DNA of 6,080 bases from Mobilitalea sp. (GCA_029974875.1 JARKQP010000198.1:1-6080), one strand, 5' to 3'. Positions 1 through 5,784 are shown, counted from the stretch's first letter. Numbers and translations: made by a program. Notes: generated by a model not told the origin, from the letters alone.

Positions 1-232
1 CGAGAATAGCAATCAATAAGGCGACAGGGACAGGAAAGCCTGCAATAATTAGCATGACGGTTACCGCGCCTCCCGTAGCAAAGCTGCCATCCACGGTCAG
101 GTCCGCAAAATCCAGCAGACGGAAGGTGACATATACACCCAGGGCCATAATGCCCCAGACTAATCCCTGGGCAATGCAGCCGGGCAGAGCGTTAAGTAAA
201 TTCGCGGGATTAAGGGATAAAATATAACTCAT
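1..232 (-). CDS. ABC transporter permease, COG4120/TrpY-like, N-terminal part (cut by window edge)
   Basis: This is the first 77 codons of an integral membrane permease read on the minus strand; the rest lies to the left of the window. The protein starts MSYILSLNPANLLNAL and continues with IAQGLVWGIMALGVYVTFR and then LLDFADLTVDGSFATGGA. I recognise this last stretch as typical of the uncharacterised ABC permease family COG4120, which pairs with COG2984 binding proteins (TrpXYZ-type importers). Two hydrophobic segments are visible, at about residues 17-37 and 59-77. The start is supported by AGAAGGAG about 9 nt upstream. The upstream gene on the same strand is the matching binding protein, so the two very likely form one importer. 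The ATPase gene is expected beyond the left edge. The gap to the binding protein gene is long (423 bp) and contains a possible promoter, so the permease may be expressed separately. The ligand is not deducible from this fragment. Confidence 0.88.
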   Translation of the reverse strand, partial: MSYILSLNPANLLNALPGCIAQGLVWGIMALGVYVTFRLLDFADLTVDGSFATGGAVTVMLIIAGFPVPVALLIAIL

Positions 233-250
233 ACTTTTGTTCTCCTTCTA

Positions 251-284
251 TTAATGGAACCTGGATTAATTGGCGTTCCATTAA
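251..284 (-). promoter_or_regulatory. Inverted repeat directly before the permease ribosome binding site
   Basis: TTAATGGAAC (251-260) is perfectly complementary to GTTCCATTAA (275-284), a 10-bp stem with a 14-nt loop. In the minus-strand transcript the stem ends only about two bases before the AGAAGGAG of the permease. It could act as an RNA hairpin influencing translation initiation or as a DNA operator. No T-run follows, so it is not an intrinsic terminator. Confidence 0.5.
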
Positions 285-309
285 TCATAGTATTCTGTAA
301 TCAATAAAT

Positions 310-340
310 ATTATTGGAACGAAATGCATATTCCAATAAT
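310..340 (-). promoter_or_regulatory. Second inverted repeat in the permease leader
   Basis: ATTATTGGAA (310-319) pairs with TTCCAATAAT (331-340), a perfect 10-bp stem with an 11-nt loop. It shares the TGGAA core with the inverted repeat at 251-284, and an arm of each can pair with the other (CGTTCCA 274-280 with TGGAACG 315-321). A third, weaker stem lies immediately beside it: AAATAACAG 341-349 with CTGTTATTT 364-372. Confidence 0.45.
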
Positions 341-435
341 AAATAACAGAAAAAAGCGAGTTCCTGTTATTTGGATGCACGGGCAAAAAAGCAGCGCCTT
401 TTATAAGAAGCTGGATTCAACTTCCGACAACGTAA

Positions 436-464
436 ATTATACCAAGCAAAACGGACGAGCGCAA
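436..464 (-). promoter_or_regulatory. Candidate extended -10 promoter for the permease gene
   Basis: On the minus strand the motif TGGTATAAT gives a perfect -10 (positions 441 to 436) with the TGn extension. A partial -35 (TTGCGC, 464 to 459) lies 17 bp upstream. Transcription would start near 429, giving a leader of about 195 nt that carries the inverted repeats at 341-372, 310-340 and 251-284. The -35 is weak, but extended -10 promoters often tolerate that. Confidence 0.5.
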
Positions 465-547
465 CTGCCTTCATAAATTTAACGTGTAAATTGTTCTCAG
501 GAATCATAGAAATTCGAAGCAGTAAGAAATTACCCTAAGCGTAAATT

Positions 548-594
548 AACACTTACAGGTGTACCGCTATTTCTACGGCACACCTGTAAGTGTT
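548..594 (-). terminator. Strong hairpin downstream of the binding protein gene (terminator or mRNA stabiliser)
   Basis: AACACTTACAGGTGT (548-562) is perfectly complementary to 580-594. After one A-C mismatch three more pairs close the stem (CCG 564-566 with CGG 576-578), leaving a 9-nt loop. It lies about 60 nt after the stop codon of the minus-strand binding protein gene. In that orientation the stem is followed only by TTAATTTAC, a poor U-tract. It may therefore terminate partially or protect the 3' end of the upstream message, a common arrangement where a binding protein must exceed its permease. Confidence 0.6.
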
Positions 595-655
595 ATACGG
601 TTGCAAATTATTTTTGAAGGCAGGGATCCAATAGATTCCTGCGATTGGTACGAAT

Positions 656-1717
656 TTATTGTGCTTCGATTGCTACATAGTTGTCAGGAATAGTAACGCC
701 TAATTTTGAAGCACGGTCAGCCATAAATTTATATGTAGTATTTGGTGCAAACTGTACTTCCAGCTTGGAAACGTCAGCGCCGTTTGCCAGTACTTCATAT
801 GCCATCTTACCGGTCTCATATCCAAGATCATAGTAGCTGATGGATAAGGTTGCGATACCACAACCCTTGCAGATTCCTTCCTCACCGGCAACAATAGGGA
901 TTCCGGCAGGCTCAGCTACATTATTAATAGCCTCGGTACAGGAAGCAGCAGTGTTATCCGTCGGAATGTAAAGGATCTCACTATTGGAAACTGCGTTCTG
1001 GGTTACAGAAGCAACGTCGTTAGAGTCTGCAAAGGTATATTCCGTGCAGGTATAGCCCATATCCTTAAGATAGCCCTGGATTACTGAGGACTGGTACTTG
1101 GAGTTTGGCTCTGCGGAGCAGTAAAGGATACCGATGTTTTTAACATCCGGGAATAATTCCTTGATCATCTCAGCCTGCTTGTCAAGGGGAGCCAGATCGG
1201 AGGTACCGGACACATTGTAACCGGTTACGCCGGTCCAGTTGTCGATATCAAGTGCAGTTGCGTAATCCGTAACAGAAGTACCGAGGATCGGAATGGAATT
1301 CGTTGCGGAAAAGGCAGCCTGCAGGGCAGGGGTTGCATTTGCCATGATTAAATCATAATTGTTGGAAACGAACTGGTTGGCGATAGTAGCGCAGGTTGCA
1401 GAATCACCGGAAGCGTTCTGTAAATCAAAGCTAACCTTGTCACCTAATAATTCTTTTAAGGCATCCTGGAAGCCCTGGGTCGCAGCATCTAAGGCTTCAT
1501 GCTGTACAAGCTGGATAATTCCTACGGTATAGGCTGCATCAGAAGAACCTGTGTCCTCTGTGGCAGGAGCTGTCGGCTGGGTAGCCGTCTGGTCACCGGA
1601 TTCATTGGTTGACCCGTTGGTTGCATTTGACTGTTCGCCTGCCTTATCCGTTGTGCCACAGGCAGAAAGACTTAGGATCAGGCTTAATGATAAAATAAGC
1701 GCAAAAATTTTTTTCAT
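656..1717 (-). CDS. ABC transporter substrate-binding lipoprotein, COG2984/TrpX-like (PF04392)
   Basis: This 353-residue lipoprotein would be tethered outside the membrane and deliver ligand to the adjacent permease. A lipoprotein signal peptide is clear: MKKIF, a hydrophobic run, and lipobox LSAC with the lipidated Cys20. A low-complexity Ser/Thr/Asn/Gln linker covers residues 21-61. The binding domain runs from about residue 63 to the end. It contains family-typical stretches GIIQLVQHEALDAA (66-79), IANQFVSNNYDLIMANATPA (112-131), LYIPTDNTAAS (249-259) and SISYYDLGYETGKMA (292-306). In-frame codons upstream reach 1759, but I chose the Met at 1717 because GAGGAGG lies 9 nt before it and the signal peptide begins there. 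Characterised relatives bind tryptophan or other aromatic amino acids in streptococci; other family members have unknown ligands, so the substrate here is open. The paired COG4120 permease gene follows on the same strand. Confidence 0.92.
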   Translation of the reverse strand: MKKIFALILSLSLILSLSACGTTDKAGEQSNATNGSTNESGDQTATQPTAPATEDTGSSDAAYTVGIIQLVQHEALDAATQGFQDALKELLGDKVSFDLQNASGDSATCATIANQFVSNNYDLIMANATPALQAAFSATNSIPILGTSVTDYATALDIDNWTGVTGYNVSGTSDLAPLDKQAEMIKELFPDVKNIGILYCSAEPNSKYQSSVIQGYLKDMGYTCTEYTFADSNDVASVTQNAVSNSEILYIPTDNTAASCTEAINNVAEPAGIPIVAGEEGICKGCGIATLSISYYDLGYETGKMAYEVLANGADVSKLEVQFAPNTTYKFMADRASKLGVTIPDNYVAIEAQ

Positions 1718-1785
1718 TGATGATATCCTCCTCATAAATAAGTAAATATAATTTAACACTTTGCTGTGATGAATTAATTAGGCAT

Positions 1786-1815
1786 AGTATATAACAAAAC
1801 AGCTTAAAAAGTCAA
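1786..1815 (-). promoter_or_regulatory. Sigma-A-like promoter of the TrpX-like lipoprotein gene
   Basis: On the minus strand TTGACT (1815 to 1810) is followed after 18 bp by TATACT (1791 to 1786). An alternative TATATA (1793 to 1788) lies at 16-bp spacing. Transcription would begin near 1779, giving a leader of about 60 nt that ends in the GAGGAGG ribosome binding site. The leader is too short for a T-box, and no T-box core sequence is visible on this strand. Confidence 0.65.
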
Positions 1816-1916
1816 TGGTTTAATGCGCTAAAGTTATAAAATTTAAGAAAAAATTAAAGGTATTTTATGGAGGAAGGCTTGTCTATCTTAAGAATTTTTA
1901 CCGGAATTACTAATTC

Positions 1917-1938
1917 ATGGCAAAAAGATGGCAAAAAG
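1917..1938. repeat. Perfect 11-bp tandem direct repeat upstream of the hydrolase promoter
   Basis: ATGGCAAAAAG occurs twice back to back (1917-1927 and 1928-1938), ending two bases before the -35 of the plus-strand promoter. The two A5 tracts are 11 bp apart, about one helical turn, and further A/T tracts follow at 1945-1955. The arrangement could bend the DNA, act as an UP-like element or be a tandem half-site for an activator. Confidence 0.6.
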
Positions 1939-1940
1939 AC

Positions 1941-1968
1941 TTGATTTTTTAAAAATGTATGTTATAAT
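1941..1968 (+). promoter_or_regulatory. Promoter of the cell-wall hydrolase gene
   Basis: TTGATT (1941-1946) is separated by 16 bp from a perfect TATAAT (1963-1968) that also carries the TG extension (TGTTATAAT). The start site would be near 1975, giving a leader of about 115 nt. The sequence fits the housekeeping sigma factor. I see no clear forespore-type promoter, although the protein family is often linked to sporulation and germination. Confidence 0.65.
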
Positions 1969-1985
1969 TGTTACATAAATGTTAA

Positions 1986-2013
1986 CCAGCTTATTAATCA
2001 CTTAATAACTTGG
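1986..2013 (+). promoter_or_regulatory. Leader hairpin of the hydrolase transcript
   Basis: TTATTAA (1991-1997) pairs with TTAATAA (2002-2008) around a TCAC tetraloop. CCA (1986-1988) can pair with TGG (2011-2013) outside a small internal loop. It lies close to the predicted 5' end, has no U-tract and is AU-rich, so a role in mRNA stability is more likely than termination. Confidence 0.35.
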
Positions 2014-2089
2014 CCACCATTGTGAAATATTATTCGACTTTTCTTTGACGAATTTTTTCAAATAATAATCCGGACTTAAGGAGAATAAA

Positions 2090-2602
2090 ATGAGATTCAA
2101 GAAATTGCTTATATGTATGTTTGTTGCTGTACTGGCTTTTAATTTTACGAATGCAGTTGCTTTTGCAGCAGAAGACACAACGGTAAACAGTGAGGAAGAA
2201 GAAAAGCAGGAATATTCAGAGGCAGACCTAAGATTATTATCAGCTCTGATTCGCTGTGAAGCACAATCCGAAATTTATAGAGGAAAAATAGCAGTTGGTA
2301 TTGTAGTCATGAACCGTGTCAAATCCGGTAGCTATCCTGATACCTTGAAGGGAGTTATCTATCAGAAAAGCCAGTTCAGCCCCGCGAAAACAGGTTCTTT
2401 AGAAACAGCATTAGAGGATTATGACAACGGTAAATTTACTTCCGAGGAAGAAAAGGATTGTATTAAAGCCGCAAAAGCAGCATTAAGCGGAGTTACCAGC
2501 ATAACCATTGATGATGAAAAGGTCGATTTTAGTAAGTTCCTTTACTTCAGCGGCAGATTAAGCGGCTATAAGCTAAAGCTTGGAAACCACCAGTTTAAAT
2601 AA
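2090..2602 (+). CDS. Secreted cell-wall hydrolase, Hydrolase_2 family (SleB/CwlJ-like, PF07486)
   Basis: This 170-residue exported protein probably cleaves peptidoglycan glycan strands. A signal peptide is visible (MRFKK, a hydrophobic run, likely cleavage after AFA at residues 24-26). A short acidic linker follows (about 27-45, with EEEEK), then one Hydrolase_2 domain from about residue 47 to the C-terminus. Family landmarks are LIRCEAQSE (53-61), where Glu57 matches the conserved glutamate thought to be catalytic, IAVGIVVMNRVKSGSYP (67-83), VIYQKSQFSP (89-98) and the C-terminal LGNHQFK (164-170), equivalent to the usual GNHxF ending. There is no N-terminal peptidoglycan-binding domain as in full-length SleB, so it resembles the short CwlJ-like or vegetative members. 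AAGGAG lies 6 nt before the ATG. It has its own promoter and terminator and appears monocistronic. Germination, sporulation and wall-remodelling roles are all possible. Confidence 0.87.
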   Translation: MRFKKLLICMFVAVLAFNFTNAVAFAAEDTTVNSEEEEKQEYSEADLRLLSALIRCEAQSEIYRGKIAVGIVVMNRVKSGSYPDTLKGVIYQKSQFSPAKTGSLETALEDYDNGKFTSEEEKDCIKAAKAALSGVTSITIDDEKVDFSKFLYFSGRLSGYKLKLGNHQFK

Positions 2603-2665
2603 TGAGATAAAGTGCATGCCATGGAAGCTTGCAGATATGGTATCAGAAAGTAATTCATGGATACG

Positions 2666-2718
2666 CTCCCTTTATGGTAGACAGTTTAAGAACTGTTTAG
2701 CATAAAGGGAGTTTTTTT
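2666..2718 (+). terminator. Intrinsic terminator of the hydrolase gene
   Basis: CTCCCTTTATG (2666-2676) pairs perfectly with CATAAAGGGAG (2701-2711) and is followed by seven T residues (2712-2718). A second inner stem, ACAGTT (2681-2686) with AACTGT (2691-2696), extends the hairpin. It works only on the plus strand. It separates the hydrolase unit from the downstream operon. Confidence 0.9.
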
Positions 2719-2892
2719 GTGGCAAGTAAGACAGCAGCTTGCTGCGCATCCTGATAGCGGAAAAGCCGGGTGGATATCTCAGCCTTATGTTTAAAATAAG
2801 GATTAATTAATATAAAAGTCCAGGGAATACGCAATATTTTAATGCATTAATACAATTGATAAAAGAAATGTACACAAAGAATAAGATATATA
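2719..2892. other. Non-coding spacer with no recognised gene
   Basis: I find no supportable gene here. Small structures are a weak hairpin, CCTTAT (2783-2788) with ATAAGG (2796-2801), and the palindrome ATTAATTAAT (2802-2811). The first 70 bases are noticeably richer in G and C than the rest, but I could not match them to any gene remnant. Confidence 0.5.
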
Positions 2893-2921
2893 TTGACATG
2901 TTATAATGCATAATATATAAT
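2893..2921 (+). promoter_or_regulatory. Perfect-consensus sigma-A promoter of the PLP enzyme/transporter operon
   Basis: TTGACA (2893-2898) and TATAAT (2916-2921) are separated by exactly 17 bp, a full match to the housekeeping consensus. The start site would be near 2928. A dyad TTAAC-CA-GTTAA (2927-2938) sits on the predicted start and may be an operator. So strong a promoter in front of a catabolic-looking operon suggests that control is by repression or by attenuation in the leader. Confidence 0.8.
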
Positions 2922-3000
2922 CGGATTTAACCAGTTAAGACTTTTATAACTAAGCCGTGGGAATCTGGTTTCTTGTACATAGTAAAGTAAATATAGGTGA

Positions 3001-3046
3001 AAGAAGCATTTAATGGGCATATTGCTTATCAGTTAAATGTTTTTTT
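3001..3046 (+). terminator. Candidate leader terminator (attenuator) upstream of the PLP enzyme gene
   Basis: CATTTAA (3007-3013) pairs with TTAAATG (3033-3039). Inside it TGGGCA (3014-3019) pairs with TGCTTA (3023-3028), using two G-U pairs and a TAT loop, with a 4-nt bulge (3029-3032). A run of seven T residues (3040-3046) follows at once, and A-rich sequence lies on the 5' side. It sits about 80-120 nt after the predicted start site and 95 nt before the gene. That is the layout of transcription attenuation. The stem is AU-rich, so its strength is uncertain. Confidence 0.5.
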
Positions 3047-3064
3047 AAAGGGTCAACTGGTTCA

Positions 3065-3093
3065 ACCAGCGTACCAGTGTACCAGAAGACCAG
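3065..3093 (+). repeat. Four ACCAG boxes at exact 8-bp spacing in the operon leader
   Basis: ACCAG begins at 3065, 3073, 3081 and 3089, giving units ACCAGCGT, ACCAGTGT, ACCAGAAG and ACCAGTAG. Further direct copies are at 2930-2934 and 3108-3112, where TTAACCAG is repeated exactly (2927-2934, 3105-3112). Inverted CTGGT copies are at 2965-2969 and 3057-3061, the latter forming the dyad CTGGTTCAACCAG (3057-3069). A regulatory role in DNA or RNA binding is likely but not identified. Confidence 0.6.
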
Positions 3094-3108
3094 TAGATTG
3101 AAAATTAA

Positions 3109-3124
3109 CCAGAATTGATTCTGG
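3109..3124 (+). promoter_or_regulatory. Palindrome next to the PLP enzyme ribosome binding site
   Basis: CCAGAA (3109-3114) pairs with TTCTGG (3119-3124) around a TTGA loop, four bases before the AGAGGAGG ribosome binding site (3128-3134). The CTGG arm could instead pair with any of the upstream ACCAG boxes, so the local fold near the start codon may be switchable. Confidence 0.4.
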
Positions 3125-3140
3125 ATTAGAGGAGGATAAA

Positions 3141-4307
3141 ATGAAGGAAGATTTAATTGCTTTGACACATACGGGGGACGAATATGAAAAATATTTGAAT
3201 GCGGTGGTACCGCCGGTTTTTTTAAATTCCCTCCACGTGTTTGAGACATTTGAGGAATATTCCAATGTGGATGTATTTGAAGAAGACCAGTTTGTTTACG
3301 GAAGGTCCTCCAATCCTACAATACATATCCTGGAAAGAAAGATAGCGCAATTAGAGCATGGAGCGCGCGCAGCTGTATTTTCTTCAGGAATGGCCGCATG
3401 TACGGCCGCCATTATAGGAGTCTGCAACAGCGGCAGCCATATTATCTGCATGAAGGATGTATACCAACCGGTAAAACGGTTTTTAACCCAGGTCTGTATT
3501 CCAAGGCTGAAGATGCAGGTAACCTATGTAACAGGATCAGATCTGGATGAAATCGAGAAAGCGGTCCGTCCTGATACGGCCCTGATGATCCTTGAAAGTC
3601 CGGCGACCTTTGTATTCCGGGTGATTGATCTGCAAGCGGTTACGGCGATTGCCAAAAAGCACGGGATTAAGACCTACATTGATAACACCTGCCTCACGCC
3701 CATTTACCAGAAGCCTCTGGAATTAGGGGTAGATATTGTAATGCATACCATGTCCAAATATATTGGAGGGCACAGCGATATTATAGGCGGGGTCCTGGTT
3801 TCCAAGGATGATGAGCTGATGAAAAAAATCATAGGTGAAATGAGGGAATGGCTGGGGGGAGTGCTCGGCCCCATGGAAGGCTGGCTGGCAATACGGGGCT
3901 TAAGAACCCTTCATGCAAGGCTGGAGCAGCACCAGAAGACGGCAATGGAGATAGCCGCTTACCTTGAGAAGCAGGACAAGGTGAAAAAAGTAAACTACAC
4001 AGGGCTGGAATCCCATCCGCAAAGGGATATCATCAGGAAGCAGCAAAAGGGGCATACAAGCCTTATGAGCTTCGAGCTGGATGCATCCGCGGAAAAGGCG
4101 GTGGAATTTATTAATAAGCTCCATTATTTTGGCAAAGGCTGTTCCTGGGGAGGCTTTGAAAGCCTGGCACTTTGTCCATTATATAAAGCCGGACAGGAGG
4201 AGCTGGATTTTCTTGGCGTCGGCAGGGGGCTTATCCGGTTATACTGCGGTTTGGAAGGAACGGAAAACCTGCTGGAGGATTTAGATAAGGCATTACTAAG
4301 CTTGTAA
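3141..4307 (+). CDS. Cys/Met-metabolism PLP-dependent enzyme (cystathionine lyase/synthase family, PF01053)
   Basis: This 388-residue cytosolic enzyme is a normal-length member of the gamma-family PLP enzymes (cystathionine gamma-synthase, beta-lyase, gamma-lyase and methionine gamma-lyase). Key residues are visible. Tyr53 and Arg55 in YGRSSNPT contact PLP phosphate of the partner subunit. SSGMAA (81-86) is the phosphate loop, Tyr108 should stack on PLP, and Asp181 in IDNT binds the pyridine nitrogen. Lys206 in MSKYIGGHSD forms the Schiff base, and Arg366 in LIRLYCGLE binds the substrate carboxylate. SWGGFESL (335-342) resembles the C-terminal motif of MetC-type cystathionine beta-lyases. Two places differ from common members: YQPVKRF (108-114) replaces the usual YGGT-type stretch, and ESPATF (152-157) replaces ETPTNP. 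The exact reaction is therefore unassigned. AGAGGAGG lies 6 nt before the ATG. A CUT1 binding protein gene follows after 85 bp, probably in the same operon, an unusual partner for a transsulfuration enzyme. Confidence 0.9.
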   Translation: MKEDLIALTHTGDEYEKYLNAVVPPVFLNSLHVFETFEEYSNVDVFEEDQFVYGRSSNPTIHILERKIAQLEHGARAAVFSSGMAACTAAIIGVCNSGSHIICMKDVYQPVKRFLTQVCIPRLKMQVTYVTGSDLDEIEKAVRPDTALMILESPATFVFRVIDLQAVTAIAKKHGIKTYIDNTCLTPIYQKPLELGVDIVMHTMSKYIGGHSDIIGGVLVSKDDELMKKIIGEMREWLGGVLGPMEGWLAIRGLRTLHARLEQHQKTAMEIAAYLEKQDKVKKVNYTGLESHPQRDIIRKQQKGHTSLMSFELDASAEKAVEFINKLHYFGKGCSWGGFESLALCPLYKAGQEELDFLGVGRGLIRLYCGLEGTENLLEDLDKALLSL

Positions 4308-4318
4308 TGGGAATAAAG

Positions 4319-4353
4319 ACCCGTAACAGGGAGCTGGTTTGTCCTTTGCGGGT
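4319..4353 (+). promoter_or_regulatory. Intercistronic hairpin between the PLP enzyme and binding protein genes
   Basis: ACCCGTAA (4319-4326) pairs with TTGCGGGT (4346-4353), with one U-G pair. After a bulged C, AGG (4328-4330) pairs with CCT (4343-4345), leaving a 12-nt loop. Only ATTTATATAAT follows, so termination would be weak. It may be a processing or stabilising element. A TATAAT at 4359-4364 could be a -10, but no convincing -35 accompanies it. Confidence 0.45.
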
Positions 4354-4392
4354 ATTTATATAATGAATAATTATTTCAAAAGGAGGAAGGTT

Positions 4393-5772
4393 ATGAAACG
4401 AAAGGGATTAGCAACAATGTTGGCAGTAATGCTGGTCGGATTGACAGCCGCCGGCTGCGGAAAGGGCAATGCTTCACAGGAGCAGACAAATGCCGCGGGA
4501 GGAAATGCAAAGGAGGAGGTAAAAACCCTCAGGTTTCTGGATGTAACACCCAGCGAGAAAAGGCAGACTTATTATGAGGGCATCTTTGACAAATTTGAAG
4601 CGGAAACAGGAATCGCAGTAACCTACGAAAGTGTCCCCTGGGATGATGCAGCCAATAAGATCACAGTTCTGGGATCCTCGAATCAGCTTCCGGACGTTAT
4701 GACTACCTGGTCCGGATGGCTTGGACAGTACACACAGGCTGGCTGGGTAATTCCCTTAGACGATTATATAGCAAACAGCAGGAGTGAGTATACGGAAGCG
4801 GTTAATAAGCTTTTGTGGAAAAGCGAAGAGGAACGTTATGGGCACGTATATACCATTCCGGACGGCTTAATGGTAAAGGGTATCTTCGTAAGGAAGGATT
4901 GGTGTGAAGAGGCAGGAATTACACTCGATCCCACAAAGGATTGGACCTATGACGACTATTTTGATTTAGTAAAGAAGCTCACGGATGCCAGCAAGAAGCA
5001 TTATGGGGCGGCTTATAGGGGCGCAAGGGGAGCATTGGATCCATTGCTTGTTTACATGCAGGGCTATACCGGCGGCAACACCTATGACCAGAGTGGAAAA
5101 ATACTGATTAATTCGGATGATTGTCTGAATGCTTTTGTTAAGTGGACCGATGTATATAAGAACGGCTATGCACCGGAAGATGCGATTAACTGGGGATTTA
5201 CGGAGATGGTGGACAATTTCACCGGAGGTCTGGTCGGCACCTTAATCAATGATTCAGAGGTAGCGGCAACCTGCCAGGCGAATATGTCTGATGACCAGTG
5301 GATGGTAATGCCGATGCCAAAGAGCACAGCAGACGGCAAGCTTTATAACACGATCAACGCCCCGTATGCGTATTCAATTTCAGGGAACAGCAAGAACCCG
5401 GATGATTCCTGGAAATTAATTGAGTTCTTAAGCCGCCCTGAAAACAATATTGAATATTGCAAGCTCACCGGTGAAATTCCGATCAAGAAGGACGTGGAAA
5501 ATGACGAAACCTACGGACTTTCCGGTCCCTATGCGACCTTTGCAAGGCAGTTAAACGATCCGGACCTTGCTGTACCGACTACATTTGGACCCTTTGATTA
5601 TACGGACTTACATCAGGGCATGTTCCATGAAGAAATCCAGAATTATTTACTGGGAAATGTAGATGCCAGGACAGCACTGGACAATATCACATCAGAGCTG
5701 CAGAGAAGGATGGATATGTATATTCAGGATAATCCGGATTCTATTGTTGAGTCAGCGCTGAAGCTGAAGTAA
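4393..5772 (+). CDS. Extracellular solute-binding lipoprotein, family 1 (CUT1 carbohydrate type, COG1653)
   Basis: This 459-residue lipoprotein would capture a ligand outside the cell for the CUT1-type permease encoded next. The signal peptide reads MKRKG, then a hydrophobic stretch, ending in TAAGC with the lipidated Cys22; Ala at -3 is slightly atypical. A short Gln/Asn/Gly-rich linker follows. The mature domain starts near residue 44 (KTLRFLDV). It shows family-typical segments: FEAETGIAVTYESVPWDD (68-85), LPDVMTTWSGWLGQYTQAGW (99-118), PLDDYI (121-126) and SWKLIEFLSRPENN (339-352). Several tryptophans (106, 109, 118 and 267) could form the ring-stacking surface common in sugar binders. 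In-frame codons extend to 4339, but AGGAGG 6 nt before 4393 and the signal peptide fix this start. Co-transcription with the upstream PLP gene is likely. The ligand could be an oligosaccharide or a sugar-like conjugate; the sequence does not say which. Confidence 0.93.
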   Translation: MKRKGLATMLAVMLVGLTAAGCGKGNASQEQTNAAGGNAKEEVKTLRFLDVTPSEKRQTYYEGIFDKFEAETGIAVTYESVPWDDAANKITVLGSSNQLPDVMTTWSGWLGQYTQAGWVIPLDDYIANSRSEYTEAVNKLLWKSEEERYGHVYTIPDGLMVKGIFVRKDWCEEAGITLDPTKDWTYDDYFDLVKKLTDASKKHYGAAYRGARGALDPLLVYMQGYTGGNTYDQSGKILINSDDCLNAFVKWTDVYKNGYAPEDAINWGFTEMVDNFTGGLVGTLINDSEVAATCQANMSDDQWMVMPMPKSTADGKLYNTINAPYAYSISGNSKNPDDSWKLIEFLSRPENNIEYCKLTGEIPIKKDVENDETYGLSGPYATFARQLNDPDLAVPTTFGPFDYTDLHQGMFHEEIQNYLLGNVDARTALDNITSELQRRMDMYIQDNPDSIVESALKLK

Positions 5773-5784
5773 GAAAAGATTTGC

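Noticed and set aside
1718..1759. Longer N-terminus for the TrpX-like lipoprotein.
   Set aside because: It would place non-signal residues before an otherwise complete lipoprotein signal peptide, and the ribosome binding site fits the Met at 1717.
1867..1944. 25-codon reading frame beginning MEEGLSILRIF on the plus strand, ending in the -35 of the hydrolase promoter.
   Set aside because: Only a weak AAAGG precedes it, there is no promoter upstream and no recognisable product; it is likely chance.
2045..2070. Second hydrolase promoter using TTGACG at 2045.
   Set aside because: No -10-like hexamer occurs at 16-18 bp spacing; the AT-rich TAATAAT is too close.
3051..3080. Resemblance to part of a TPP riboswitch (CTGGTTCAACCAGCGTA against the usual CTGG...ACCAGCGTA).
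   Set aside because: The essential upstream CTGAGA element is absent and the repeat context explains the ACCAG; only one short segment matches.
2928..3140. S-box or T-box control, expected for methionine/cysteine-related genes.
   Set aside because: No S-box core and no T-box antiterminator core could be found by eye in the leader.
3010..3265. Two overlapping minus-strand reading frames across the PLP gene start and leader.
   Set aside because: They are antisense to a well-supported gene and its leader and encode nothing recognisable.
4339..4392. Longer N-terminus for the CUT1 binding protein.
   Set aside because: AGGAGG at 4381-4386 is correctly spaced for 4393, and the signal peptide starts there.
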